The notes under the pieces are model-generated. The model did no database searches, was not told the origin of the DNA, and saw nothing but the letters and a program-made list of their open reading frames with translations. A stretch of DNA of 64,000 bases from positions 1-64,000 of the forward strand of contig JAACPW010000007.1 in NCBI GenBank assembly GCA_009995225.1, written 5' to 3'. Positions 42,431 through 50,826 of this stretch are shown one piece after another. The DNA comes from Sphingomonadales bacterium (GTDB lineage: Bacteria > Pseudomonadota > Alphaproteobacteria > Sphingomonadales > Sphingomonadaceae). The translations under genes were made by a program, and so were the position numbers. Numbering within the stretch: the stretch's first letter is position 1; every line of letters starts with the position of its first letter.

Positions 42431-43716
42431 TGGACTTCGCCATCCCCGCCGACCTTCAGGCGTACCTCGACGAACTCGACGCCTTCATCGCCGCCGAGAT
42501 CAAGCCGCTCGAAGCGCAGGACGACAATATCCGCTTCTTCGACCACCGCCGCGAATATGCGCGCACGGACTTCGAGGCGGGCGGGTTGCCCCGGCATGAG
42601 TGGGAGGAGTTGCTCAAGGAAGCCACGGCCCGCGCCGACAAGGCCGGGCATTGGCGCTTCTCTGCGCCCAAACGCTACGGCGGCAAGGACGGCAGCAACC
42701 TGTGGATGGCGGTGATCCGCGAGCATTTTGCGCGCCAAGGGCTTGGCCTGCACAATGACTTGCAGAACGAACACAGCATTGTCGGCAACTTCCCCTTTGT
42801 CGCCATGTTCGACCAGTGGGGGACGGAAGAACAGAAAGCCGAATTCATCGCCGGCGGGTTTGAACGCACACGGCGCGTCGCCTTCGGGCTGACCGAACCC
42901 GACCACGGATCGGACGCCACCCACATGGAGACGGTCGCGGTGCGAGAGACCCGCGACGGTGTCGACGGCTGGCGGATCGATGGCGAGAAGATGTGGATCA
43001 CCGGGATGCACACCGCCACCCACTGCGCGATGTTCGCGCGCACCAGCGGCAAGGCGGGTGAGGCCAGCGGGATCACCTGCTTCCTCGTCCCCAACCCCAC
43101 GGAAGGCCTCGAAATCGAGGAGTGGCTGTGGACCTTCAACATGCCCACCGATCACCCGCGCCTGTCGGTGACGAACGTCTGGGTGCCGGATTCTGCCGTG
43201 CTGGGCGTCGAGGGCCGGGGCCTCGCGCTGGCGCAAAGCTTCGTCCACCAGAATCGTATCCGGCAGGCGGCCTCAAGCTGCGGCGCGGCGCTGTATTGCA
43301 TCGACGAAAGCGTGAAATATGCGCGGGAACGCAAGCCCTTCGGCGAGGAACTGGCGCGCAATCAGGCGATCCAGTTCCCGCTGGTAGAGCTGGCGACGCA
43401 GGCGGAAATGCTGCGCCTTCTGATCTTCAAGACCGCGTGGGAGATGGACAATATGCCCCACGAACAGATCGAGCGGACCATCTCGGACAAAGTCTCGATG
43501 TGCAATTATTGGGCGAACCGGCTTGTGTGCGAGGCGGCGGACCGCGCGATGCAGGTCCACGGCGGCATCGGCTATTCACGCCACAAGCCCTTCGAACACA
43601 TCTACCGCCACCACCGCCGCTATCGGATCACCGAAGGCAGCGAGGAAATCCAGATGCGCAAGGTGGGGGCGTACCTGTTCGGCTACCTTGGGCCAAAGCG
43701 CGGGATGTTCACCTGA
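42430..43716 (+). CDS. Acyl-CoA dehydrogenase
   Basis: A 428-residue FAD enzyme of the acyl-CoA dehydrogenase family that introduces the alpha-beta double bond in acyl-CoA. Motifs: FGLTEPDHGSDATHMET, WRIDGEKMWITGMH, ARERKPFGEELARNQAIQFPL and MQVHGGIGYSRHKPFEHIYRHHRRYRI near the C-terminus. Its ATG shares a base with the stop of the phosphotransferase gene, so the two are coupled, a pairing seen in long-chain or branched-acid catabolism. It converges with fliA. Confidence 0.92.
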   Translation: MDFAIPADLQAYLDELDAFIAAEIKPLEAQDDNIRFFDHRREYARTDFEAGGLPRHEWEELLKEATARADKAGHWRFSAPKRYGGKDGSNLWMAVIREHFARQGLGLHNDLQNEHSIVGNFPFVAMFDQWGTEEQKAEFIAGGFERTRRVAFGLTEPDHGSDATHMETVAVRETRDGVDGWRIDGEKMWITGMHTATHCAMFARTSGKAGEASGITCFLVPNPTEGLEIEEWLWTFNMPTDHPRLSVTNVWVPDSAVLGVEGRGLALAQSFVHQNRIRQAASSCGAALYCIDESVKYARERKPFGEELARNQAIQFPLVELATQAEMLRLLIFKTAWEMDNMPHEQIERTISDKVSMCNYWANRLVCEAADRAMQVHGGIGYSRHKPFEHIYRHHRRYRITEGSEEIQMRKVGAYLFGYLGPKRGMFT

Positions 43717-43720
43717 ACGC

Positions 43721-44446
43721 TTAGCCGCCCGCCTCCAGCAACGTGCGCAAGTCTTTCAGCGCCTTGGCGCGCAGCTGGTGCACACGCGGCACGCTCACAT
43801 CAAGCACGGCGGCGATTTCGGTCAGGTTCAACTCCTCGACGAAGAACAGTTGCAGCACCAGTTTCAGCCGGTCAGGCAGCTGGATCATCGCGTGCAGCAA
43901 CCGGTCGCGGTCCTCGGATGCGCACAGCGCCTCGAACGGATCGGGATCGTCGCAGGCAAAGGCCAGGCTGGTTTCGTCATAGGCGTCGTCAATCGGGGTC
44001 AGCTTCACGCCCGAGGCTTCGATGGCGCGCAGTTCGCTATCGCTGACCTCCATCGCGTGAGCGAGTTCAGCGCGGCTCGGCTCTCGGCCCAATTGTCCGC
44101 GCAGGGCGGACAGCGCATGTTCGTACCCTGAGCGTTTGGTGCGGGCAGTGCGGCTGTCGTGGGCGATACGGCGCACTTCATCCAGCATCGCCCCGCGCAC
44201 CCGGATCTTGGCATAGGCGGCGAACCCGTCCTCGGTCGGGCCGGCGTGGCGCTGGGCACATTCGGTCAGCGCGAGAATGCCGGCCTGCACCAGATCCTCG
44301 ATCTCCAGGCCTTCCCGGCCCCTGCCATTGATGTGCCATGCGGTGCGGCGCACCAGCGGCAGGAACCGCCGCACACGGTCTTCGACCTCGGCGCGAGAGG
44401 GGGCGTAAGGGGCCCCGTGTGCAAAGCTGACAGGATCGTGTTTCAT
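43721..44446 (-). CDS. fliA: Flagellar sigma factor sigma-28
   Basis: A 241-residue group 3 sigma factor. It has region 2 (FLPLVRRTAWHINGRGREGL, IEDLVQAGILALTECAQRH, YAKIRVRGAMLDEVRRI), region 3 (YEHALSALRGQLGREPSRAE) and region 4 (QLPDRLKLVLQLFFVEELNL, TEIAAVLDVSVPRVHQLRAK). It directs RNA polymerase to late flagellar genes and is held by FlgM. The ATG at 44446 lies in ATGA overlapping the flhA stop. Last gene of the transglycosylase-flhA-fliA operon with a sigma-54 promoter at 47648. Confidence 0.95.
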   Translation of the reverse strand: MKHDPVSFAHGAPYAPSRAEVEDRVRRFLPLVRRTAWHINGRGREGLEIEDLVQAGILALTECAQRHAGPTEDGFAAYAKIRVRGAMLDEVRRIAHDSRTARTKRSGYEHALSALRGQLGREPSRAELAHAMEVSDSELRAIEASGVKLTPIDDAYDETSLAFACDDPDPFEALCASEDRDRLLHAMIQLPDRLKLVLQLFFVEELNLTEIAAVLDVSVPRVHQLRAKALKDLRTLLEAGG

Positions 44447-46566
44447 GCCGCGATGTCCTGCTGGGTCAGCGTCTGGGCATCTTCGGGCGCACCGATCACG
44501 CCGACTACGGCGATGGGCTGGGCGGCGGGCAGTTCGGCGATGGAAAGCACCAGACAGCGCGGGCTGCGCGCCTTGAGCAGGGCGGCCAGCGCGCGGCGTG
44601 CGGGCGGCTGGACGATCAGCGCAATCGGCCCGCCTTCCGCTTCGGCGATGCGGCTGGCCTCGCGCACGATCATGCTGCCGCAGTCGGGCTCGATCAGCGG
44701 CTGGCCGGTGGCCGGATCGATCATCCCGCCCAGAATCGCGCTTTCGAGACCCGCATCCAGCGTGACGACCTTCAGCGTCTCCCCCGGCGCGGCGATGCAG
44801 GCGACCAGCCGTGCGGCCATGTCGGCCCGCACGGCATCGATCACCGCGTCGAAATCGGTGGTGCGTTGCAAGGCCAGCGCCAGCGCGGTGAACAGGGGCT
44901 GCGGATGGGCAAGCCCGATCCCGTCGGCCATCAGCGCGCGCAGCGTGCGGGTCAGCGCAGGCAGCGGCAGCGGATCGGGCGTCACCGCCTCGACCAGCGC
45001 GGGCGCGCGGGACTTGAGCCCGTCGACCCATTCGCGCACCTCGTCGGGGCCTAGCAACTGGTGCGCTTGGGCGAGCAAAACCTGATTGGCATGGGTGGCA
45101 ATGACAGTGGCGGGGTCGACCACCAGAAACCCTTCGGCCACGGCATGATCGCGCGCGGAGGGCGCGATCCACAGGGCGGGGCAATCGAAGCTGGGGTCGC
45201 GGGTCGGCTCGCCGGTCAACCCCCCATAGCCATTGGATCCGGGACGCACCTCGCCCGCGTCGATGGCGAGCAGTTTGCCGGGACGCACTTGCCCGCGTGC
45301 GATACTGACTCCCCCCATCAGCACCGCATAATCCTGCGCCATCATGTCGAGTGAATCGCGGATCCGGAACTGCGGCAGCACAAAGCCGAGATCGCGCGAA
45401 AGCTGCTTGCGGATGCCGGTGATGCGGGTGATCAGCGGCGCGCCTTGGGCTGCGTCGACCAAGCCTACAAGGCCGTAGCCCAGTTCGATCGTGACAAGCG
45501 TCGCGTCGGCCACATCAGCCAGCGCGATGTGATCGGGGGCGATGTCATCTGCTTCCTCGATGACAGGCGCCGGTGCGGCGGCGCGGCGTTTGAGGTGCCA
45601 CCAGATCGCGCCTGCAATGGCGGCGCCGGGCAGGAAGAACATTTGCGGCATGGCGGGCACCAGCCCCACCGCGCCCAGGATCAGCGCGACCGGCAGCCAG
45701 CCACGCGGATCGGCGAATTGCCCGCCGATCTGGCCCGAAAGGTCGCGCGTGTCCGATACGCGGGTGACGATCGCGGCCGCTGCAATGGAGAGCAGCAGCG
45801 ATGGCACCTGCGCCACCAGCGCGTCGCCCACCGCCAGCGTGACATAAGCCTCGCCTGCTTGCGCCGCGGAAAGGCCGTGGCTGACCATGCCGATGGCGAA
45901 GCCGGCGATGATGTTGACGCCCAGGATCAGTAGCGCGGCGACCGCATCGCCCTTCACGAACTTGGAGGCCCCGTCCATCGAGCCGTAGAAATCCGCTTCG
46001 ACCGTGACCTCGCGCCGGCGTTCGCGCGCTTCGTCGGCGGTGACGAGGCCGGCGGCAATGTCCGCATCGATCGCCATTTGCTTGCCCGGCAAGGCATCGA
46101 GCACGAAGCGGGCGGAAACTTCCGACACGCGGCCCGCGCCTTTGGTGATCACGATCATGTTGATGATCATCAGGATCGCAAAGACGAACAGGCCGACCGC
46201 AAAATTGCCGCCCACGAGGAAGGCGGCGAAGCTTTCGATCACTTCGCCCGCCGCCGCGCCGCCTTCGTGCCCGTGGACCAGCACCACGCGGGTCGAGGCA
46301 ACGTTGAGGGCAAGCCGCAGCAGGGTCGCGAACAGCAATACCGAAGGGAAGCTGGAGAAATCGAGCGGGCGGCGGGCGTTCAGCGCCACCATCAGCACGG
46401 CAATCGAGATGGCGATGTTGAGCACGAAGAAGATGTCGAGCAACAGCGCGGGGATCGGCAGCACCATCAGCGCCAGCAGCGCAAAAATGCCGACCGGCAG
46501 CGCCAGCGCGGCGGATGCCGTGCCGAACCGGGCGAGCGGCGAGGGGGAAAGCCTTGCTTGCGTCAC
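44443..46566 (-). CDS. flhA: Flagellar type III export protein FlhA
   Basis: A 707-residue export-gate protein: eight membrane helices in the first 330 residues, the conserved PALLLDIFFVLNIAISIAVL and LPGKQMAIDADIAAGL (FHIPEP/FLIPEX loop region), then a cytoplasmic domain that binds chaperone-substrate complexes. It works with FlhB and FliPQR, which are not in the window. The start overlaps the upstream gene's stop by four bases. Confidence 0.96.
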   Translation of the reverse strand: MTQARLSPSPLARFGTASAALALPVGIFALLALMVLPIPALLLDIFFVLNIAISIAVLMVALNARRPLDFSSFPSVLLFATLLRLALNVASTRVVLVHGHEGGAAAGEVIESFAAFLVGGNFAVGLFVFAILMIINMIVITKGAGRVSEVSARFVLDALPGKQMAIDADIAAGLVTADEARERRREVTVEADFYGSMDGASKFVKGDAVAALLILGVNIIAGFAIGMVSHGLSAAQAGEAYVTLAVGDALVAQVPSLLLSIAAAAIVTRVSDTRDLSGQIGGQFADPRGWLPVALILGAVGLVPAMPQMFFLPGAAIAGAIWWHLKRRAAAPAPVIEEADDIAPDHIALADVADATLVTIELGYGLVGLVDAAQGAPLITRITGIRKQLSRDLGFVLPQFRIRDSLDMMAQDYAVLMGGVSIARGQVRPGKLLAIDAGEVRPGSNGYGGLTGEPTRDPSFDCPALWIAPSARDHAVAEGFLVVDPATVIATHANQVLLAQAHQLLGPDEVREWVDGLKSRAPALVEAVTPDPLPLPALTRTLRALMADGIGLAHPQPLFTALALALQRTTDFDAVIDAVRADMAARLVACIAAPGETLKVVTLDAGLESAILGGMIDPATGQPLIEPDCGSMIVREASRIAEAEGGPIALIVQPPARRALAALLKARSPRCLVLSIAELPAAQPIAVVGVIGAPEDAQTLTQQDIAA

Positions 46567-47588
46567 AGGCCAAGCGCCTTCAGCCGATCATAGGCGCGGC
46601 GCACCTGGCGCGGGGCGGCGGCAGGATCGCTGCCGAAGGCTGCACCCAGAACCTGCGACATGGGGGGGCGCTTCAATAACCGAACCTCGGGCGCGGGGAG
46701 CGAAGCCTGCGTCAGCGCAGGCGGCATGCCGGGGCCAAACACCGCCTCGTCCGCGATCAGGTAGGGAGAAGGGGTCAAGCCGCTTTGGCTGACCGTTGGG
46801 CTGGCGGCATAATCGGCGCGGGCAAAGCGCAATCCCTTCCCGTCGCTGATCCGGTTCAAGGCGCGATCAAGCTTGCCGCCGATCACGTCCATCACCTGCG
46901 TCAGGCTGCGCGGGCTGCCGTCGGATGTGAAGAAGATACCGCGATTGGCGGCCGCAGGGCGGGCGAACAGGGCGGCTGCGCTTTGGTTGGGGTCGGCTTG
47001 CAAGGCGCTCAGAAACCGCCCCGCACCGCCTGCGCCCAGAAAGTGCGCGAGGTAGAGTTCGGCATGGCTCGGCTGGCGGCCAAGAATGGGCATGAGATGC
47101 GCGCGGTTGTCCTCCGCCAAGCCCGCCGCCATCAGCGATGCCGTGTGCGGATCATGGCGCAGCGCGAGTATTGCCTCACGCTGGGCAGGATCGCTGACAT
47201 AGGCACTGCCCGATGCCGTCACGCCGATCTGATCGGCCACCGCGCCCAGACCGAAGCGATCACCGTGCTTCTTCACGGTATCGAGCCAGGTGCTTTCGAT
47301 GAACTGGTAAAGCCCGGTTGCGCTCGACGTGGCGGCGCGGGCGTTGGGGTTCATGGCGGATTCGACTTCGGCCTGGGCAAGCAGGTAATTGAAATCGACC
47401 GTGGTGGTCTGCGCGGCATGGGCAATCGCGGCTTCGACAGGCGTGCCCGGCGCGGCGATCTGGCGCGCGGCAGGCAAGGCGCCGCCTTCAATCGACGCCC
47501 GCGCTGCGGCGTGGGAGCGTGCAGCGGTTTCAAACCCGGCGCGGATCGACCCTGAGGGCAGACCCAATGATGAAGCAGACTGGTTCAC
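46563..47588 (-). CDS. Lytic transglycosylase-like muramidase of the flagellar cluster
   Basis: A 341-residue protein with an SLT-like domain at about residues 60-200: FNYLLAQAEVESAMNPNARA supplies the catalytic Glu, followed by SSATGLYQFIESTW and HAELYLAHFLGAGGA. It should open peptidoglycan for the growing rod, replacing the muramidase half missing from FlgJ here. No clear signal peptide, so it may leave by the flagellar export path. The GTG start at 47588 has GGAGG upstream, and a sigma-54 promoter lies 60 bases before it. Coupled to flhA. Confidence 0.88.
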   Translation of the reverse strand: MNQSASSLGLPSGSIRAGFETAARSHAAARASIEGGALPAARQIAAPGTPVEAAIAHAAQTTTVDFNYLLAQAEVESAMNPNARAATSSATGLYQFIESTWLDTVKKHGDRFGLGAVADQIGVTASGSAYVSDPAQREAILALRHDPHTASLMAAGLAEDNRAHLMPILGRQPSHAELYLAHFLGAGGAGRFLSALQADPNQSAAALFARPAAANRGIFFTSDGSPRSLTQVMDVIGGKLDRALNRISDGKGLRFARADYAASPTVSQSGLTPSPYLIADEAVFGPGMPPALTQASLPAPEVRLLKRPPMSQVLGAAFGSDPAAAPRQVRRAYDRLKALGL

Positions 47589-47647
47589 GCATCCTCCGCC
47601 CGGTGACGAGCGCCGCAGGAGTGCGCGGCGCTTTCACAGGAAGATGA

Positions 47648-47663
47648 TGCAAACGCCGTGCCA
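47648..47663 (-). promoter_or_regulatory. Sigma-54 promoter of the transglycosylase-flhA-fliA operon
   Basis: On the minus strand the text is TGGCACGGCGTTTGCA, an exact match to the -24/-12 consensus TGGCACG-N4-TTGCA. It lies about 60 bases upstream of the GTG at 47588. Confidence 0.85.
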
Positions 47664-47695
47664 GAAGCGCGCGAGCTGCGCCTCCGCAAGAACCC

Positions 47696-48031
47696 CTAGG
47701 CGCGGGATGGGGCGTAGGTGGCGCGTGGCAGACGTCGCGGCCCGCCCAGCGCTTCGATCCGGGCCGCGACGTTGGCGGCCAGCAGATTGCGCACGCGGCG
47801 ATTGACGTCGTTCAGTTGGCGCGCGGTTTCGGCAAGGCTGCGGGTTTCGTTGTCGAGCAGCTGCGGGCCGATGGTGGCCAGGGCATCGCACAGCACGTCC
47901 TTGTCGCGCGCTGCGCCGACCAGCCCGTCGGCATCGAGCGCGGCAAGCGCCTGCCGTTCGCGCTCCAGCACGGCAATCATTTGCCGCAGGTTCAGCGAAA
48001 GCGATGCAAGGGGGGCAAGGGCTTCGGCCAC
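47696..48031 (-). CDS. flgN: FlgN-like flagellar chaperone
   Basis: A 111-residue all-helical protein (LASLSLNLRQMIAVLERERQ, then AETARQLNDVNRRVRNLLAA) of the FlgN type, which keeps FlgK and FlgL soluble and guides them to FlhA. The GTG start is four bases after the flgM stop. The call rests on helical pattern, size and neighbour; FlgN sequences are poorly conserved. Confidence 0.75.
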   Translation of the reverse strand: MAEALAPLASLSLNLRQMIAVLERERQALAALDADGLVGAARDKDVLCDALATIGPQLLDNETRSLAETARQLNDVNRRVRNLLAANVAARIEALGGPRRLPRATYAPSRA

Positions 48032-48035
48032 CGGC

Positions 48036-48338
48036 TCAGCTCCGTTCGGGCAGGGAAAGGCTGACCTGCGCGGCGATCATCGCATCGACAATGCGGGTCG
48101 GCACCAGCGGGTACGAGCCGTCGCGCAGCGCGTTGCGGATTTGCGCGACACGCTCGGCATCGACCGGCGGGGCCGCCGCTTCGCTGCCACCGCTGACTTC
48201 GACGCTGATGCCGGAATTCGTGATGGTGCCGCCGGACGGGGCGGGCCGGGCGCGCGTTTCGATCTGCGCGCGCTCACCAAGGGTCACGGCGCGGGCGGCG
48301 CTGACGCTCGGCAATTTGCTCAGTTCGACAGAGGGCAT
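48036..48338 (-). CDS. flgM: Anti-sigma-28 factor FlgM
   Basis: A 100-residue protein. The C-terminal part has the FlgM signature (VDAERVAQIRNALRDGSYPL, then RIVDAMIAAQVSL) that binds sigma-28; the N-terminal half is disordered. It blocks FliA until the hook is built, then is exported. ATG 48338 (MPSVELSKLPS) with AAGGA upstream is chosen over the longer frame. It is preceded by a sigma-28-like promoter and coupled to flgN. Confidence 0.88.
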   Translation of the reverse strand: MPSVELSKLPSVSAARAVTLGERAQIETRARPAPSGGTITNSGISVEVSGGSEAAAPPVDAERVAQIRNALRDGSYPLVPTRIVDAMIAAQVSLSLPERS

Positions 48339-48370
48339 GATGATGTCCTTCGATGGGGTTCCTGTGGTGG

Positions 48371-48397
48371 AGAACGGCACTGCAAGGCCGGGTTTAA
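48371..48397 (-). promoter_or_regulatory. Sigma-28-like promoter of flgMN
   Basis: On the minus strand TAAA is followed after 14 bases by GCCGTTCT. The same TAAA/T-N14-GCCG arrangement is seen before flagellin and before the MotA-like gene. It lies about 35-60 bases before the flgM ATG. Confidence 0.65.
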
Positions 48398-48416
48398 GGG
48401 GGCCTTGCGATCATCC

Positions 48417-48953
48417 TCAATCGGCGGGGACAACCGCCAGGCCGGGGCGTTCAATCCGGGCGCGCAGGGGTTCGGCCTTGCGGCTGGTGCGCACCTCGAT
48501 CCAATCGCCCACGGCACCTGCCTCCATCGCTTCGCCCGCCTGCTGCACGCTGAAGCCGCGCCCGCGCACCACGATGGTGAGGGCATCGCCGCGCTTGATG
48601 GCGGGGGCGGATCTGGCAGCGCCGGGGGTGCCCGCGGCAGGCGTAACGGCGACGAAAATGCGCCATTGCGATGGTCCGGGGCATTGCACCTGCACCGCGT
48701 TGCGTGCCGCGGTGTGCCAGCTCACGGCCAAGGGGCCATCACAGGCGGCCAGTTGCAGGCGGGCATCGCTTTGGACCCGCGCCCCGCCCGGTGCGCCGAT
48801 CGCAGCGCCGGTGAACGCCGCAACGGCGCGGTCGATCATCGCCGGATCGGTCATCCCGCGTGCTTGCGCCGCCGGATCGCACATTGGCAGCAGGATCGGC
48901 AGGGCCAGCGGGCTGAGCCTCCAGCCCGCTTTCCAGGAAAAGGTGGTATCCAT
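48417..48953 (-). CDS. flgA: P-ring assembly chaperone FlgA
   Basis: A 178-residue exported protein: signal-like N-terminus (WRLSPLALPILLPMCDPAAQ) and a C-terminal SAF domain (RSAPAIKRGDALTIVVRGRG, FSVQQAGEAMEAGAVGDWIE, VRTS). It chaperones FlgI into the P ring in the periplasm. The ATG at 48953 has AAGGAG upstream, with a sigma-54 promoter about 47 bases before. Only one SAF-like domain is seen, shorter than the enterobacterial protein. Confidence 0.88.
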   Translation of the reverse strand: MDTTFSWKAGWRLSPLALPILLPMCDPAAQARGMTDPAMIDRAVAAFTGAAIGAPGGARVQSDARLQLAACDGPLAVSWHTAARNAVQVQCPGPSQWRIFVAVTPAAGTPGAARSAPAIKRGDALTIVVRGRGFSVQQAGEAMEAGAVGDWIEVRTSRKAEPLRARIERPGLAVVPAD

Positions 48954-48999
48954 TGTGCTACGCTCCTTGATGCAAGCGCGATTGCGCTGCCGCATGATC

Positions 49000-49015
49000 A
49001 GCAAGTGCCATGCCA
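49000..49015 (-). promoter_or_regulatory. Sigma-54 promoter of flgA
   Basis: Minus-strand TGGCATGGCACTTGCT matches TGGCACG-N4-TTGCW with one difference. About 47 bases before the flgA ATG. Confidence 0.78.
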
Positions 49016-49077
49016 AGCAGCGGGTCAGGTATGGTTGCTAAGGTGCGCTGCGGCGGCATTTCAGCACGATGCGCCGT

Positions 49078-49551
49078 TCAGGACGTGTCGCCCGCGTCTT
49101 CGTGTTTAGCGATCACCGTATCATAGGCGAGGCTGGCATAGACATCCGGGGCCGGGCCCACGGTGATGATTGTGCGGACCTGTGCGCCGCGCGCGCGCGC
49201 TTCAGCGGCCAGCGCCTCGGCCTGCGCCCACGCAGCAGCTTCCTCGCCCTGGGTATGGGTCGCAAAGATCGTCAGCGTTGCGCGCGGATCGGGGGCTTGC
49301 GCGTCCAGCCATGCGCCAAGGCTCGGCCCGCCGGATAGAGGGCGATACAAGGCTTGCGCCGGGGCGACCATGAGCTGCGCTGTGCCAAGGGCGTCCTTTT
49401 TGCGCGCTTTATCATCTGCCAGGCGGCGCCCTTTTTCGGACTCGGCGGCGGGCAGGGCGGAAAGCGCCAGCAGGAACAGGATCAGCGCCAGATCGGCAAG
49501 GATCAGCTGCCATCCTTGGCCTGCGCGCGGGGGTGTTGATGTGCGGGTCAT
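49078..49551 (-). CDS. Small MotB/ExbD-like partner protein
   Basis: A 157-residue protein starting MTRTSTPPRAGQGWQLILAD. It has one N-terminal membrane helix carrying an Asp (Asp20 in LILADLALILFLLALSALPA), as expected for the proton-binding residue of MotB/ExbD subunits. The remaining 115 residues are periplasmic and do not show a clear OmpA-like peptidoglycan-binding motif. The ATG at 49551 overlaps the stop of the MotA-like gene (ATGA). It is probably the second half of an ion-driven pair; what it powers is unknown. Confidence 0.6.
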   Translation of the reverse strand: MTRTSTPPRAGQGWQLILADLALILFLLALSALPAAESEKGRRLADDKARKKDALGTAQLMVAPAQALYRPLSGGPSLGAWLDAQAPDPRATLTIFATHTQGEEAAAWAQAEALAAEARARGAQVRTIITVGPAPDVYASLAYDTVIAKHEDAGDTS

Positions 49552-50222
49552 GCAACCCCTCGCAAATGCGCACGGCGGGCTCTCGCCGCGGCATCGGTGC
49601 GATCGATTTGCGTTACGAACCATTCGGCCAGCGCCTCGCGGGCCTGTTCCTCGATGAGCCCGCGGCGCTCGATCGCGCTTGCCAGGGGGTAACACACCAG
49701 GTGCGCCAGCAGCGCGCCGTAAAGCGAAGTCAGCACCGCGCTTGAAACGGCGCCCATGATCGCTGCGGTGGCAGTCGCATTGTCAGTGGGGGCAAGCTGG
49801 GTGAGACCATAAAGTGTGCCGATCAGGCCGAACACCGGCGCAAGTTCGCCCGCCCAGATGAACACCTGCGCAGCAGTGATCCGCCGCGCTTCATCCAGCG
49901 CCCGTTCGGACCGGCGGATCTGGCCCAGGGCGTCAGGCGTCCCGTGGCGCAGATAGGTTTCCAGCATCAGCCCAAGTGCGCGGTCTGGCGGCAGGGCGGG
50001 GCTGGCACGGTGGTGCCCGTCGCGCTGGATCGCACTGACGGCCATCGCCATGGCTTTGCGATTGGCTTCCCGTTGAAACTTGCGCCGCACCAGCCGGCTT
50101 GCCGCCTTTACGGCCCCGCCAAAATCGCTCCACCCGCAGCGGGCCACAGTCGCAAGCACAGTGCCAACCACCACGATGGCAATCGCGCCCGGATCGAACA
50201 GAGTGGAAATGGCGGTTGGCAT
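49548..50222 (-). CDS. MotA/TolQ/ExbB-family proton channel subunit
   Basis: A 224-residue protein with helices near the N-terminus (AIAIVVVGTVLATVARCGW) and two more in the conserved block (VFIWAGELAPVFGLIGTLYG, then AVSSAVLTSLYGALLAHLVC) separated by TQLAPTDNATATAAIMGA, the usual MotA/ExbB signature. It is distinct from the complete motAB pair at 58454-60250. The ATG at 50222 has AAAGGA upstream and a sigma-28-like promoter about 30-60 bases before. Coupled to the MotB-like gene. Confidence 0.82.
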   Translation of the reverse strand: MPTAISTLFDPGAIAIVVVGTVLATVARCGWSDFGGAVKAASRLVRRKFQREANRKAMAMAVSAIQRDGHHRASPALPPDRALGLMLETYLRHGTPDALGQIRRSERALDEARRITAAQVFIWAGELAPVFGLIGTLYGLTQLAPTDNATATAAIMGAVSSAVLTSLYGALLAHLVCYPLASAIERRGLIEEQAREALAEWFVTQIDRTDAAARARRAHLRGVA

Positions 50223-50253
50223 GGCAGTTCCTTTGCACAGGTGATGCCTTGCA

Positions 50254-50279
50254 GAACGGCGGGGAAAACCGCGGATTAA
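50254..50279 (-). promoter_or_regulatory. Sigma-28-like promoter of the MotA-like pair
   Basis: On the minus strand TTAAT is followed after 14 bases by GCCGTTCT, the same layout as before flgM and flagellin. Confidence 0.55.
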
Positions 50280-50399
50280 GCCAAGGCATCGCGCCGGCAG
50301 CGGCTTGCCACAAGGCGCGCTGTGCCCGGCAAAAGCCTGCCGGGCAGCGCGCTGATTGTGACACTGCCCCGCCCTGATGCGCTGGGGCTGATACGGGTT

Positions 50400-50415
50400 T
50401 GGCACGCTTCATGCT
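50400..50415 (+). promoter_or_regulatory. Sigma-54 promoter of the flgB operon
   Basis: TGGCACGCTTCATGCT matches TGGCACG-N4-TTGCW with one difference. It lies 52 bases before the flgB GTG and heads the long flgBCDEFGHIJKL series. Confidence 0.8.
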
Positions 50416-50467
50416 GATCGGTGATCCGAACGCGGGCTTGCCCCGCATCTGACAGGAGCTTGCCGAC

Positions 50468-50821
50468 GTGAACGAGCGACTTTTTGGTATCCATGGCGCT
50501 GCGCTGACCCTGCGTTCGCAGCGCATGGGCGTGATCGCATCGAATATCGCCAACGCCGCCACCCCCGGTTACAAGGCGCGCGACATCGATTTCAACGCCG
50601 CCCTTGATGCCCGGCTGGCCGCCGGGCGGGGCGCGACCCGTACCAACCCGGACGCCGGAATGGTGTGGCGCAGCCCCACGATGCCGTCGATGGACGGCAA
50701 CACGGTTGAACTGAACCGCGAACAGGTCGCCTTTGCCGAAAATGCCGTGGCCTATTCCGCCACGCTCAGCTTTGTGCAGGGCAAGGTCAGCACCATTACC
50801 CGCGCGCTGAAGGGCGAGTGA
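50468..50821 (+). CDS. flgB: Flagellar proximal rod protein FlgB
   Basis: A 117-residue rod protein with the conserved N-terminal SNIANAATPGYKARDIDF and a C-terminal helix (NREQVAFAENAVAYSATLSF). It forms the base of the rod after export through the flagellar system. The GTG start has AGGAG upstream. First gene of the plus-strand flagellar operon; the flgC ATG lies five bases past its stop. Confidence 0.93.
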   Translation: MNERLFGIHGAALTLRSQRMGVIASNIANAATPGYKARDIDFNAALDARLAAGRGATRTNPDAGMVWRSPTMPSMDGNTVELNREQVAFAENAVAYSATLSFVQGKVSTITRALKGE

Positions 50822-50826
50822 GGCCG

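Noticed and set aside
43721..45184. A 487-codon frame extending fliA far upstream
   Set aside because: The extra N-terminal part is antisense-like arginine/alanine text inside flhA; FliA starts at 44446.
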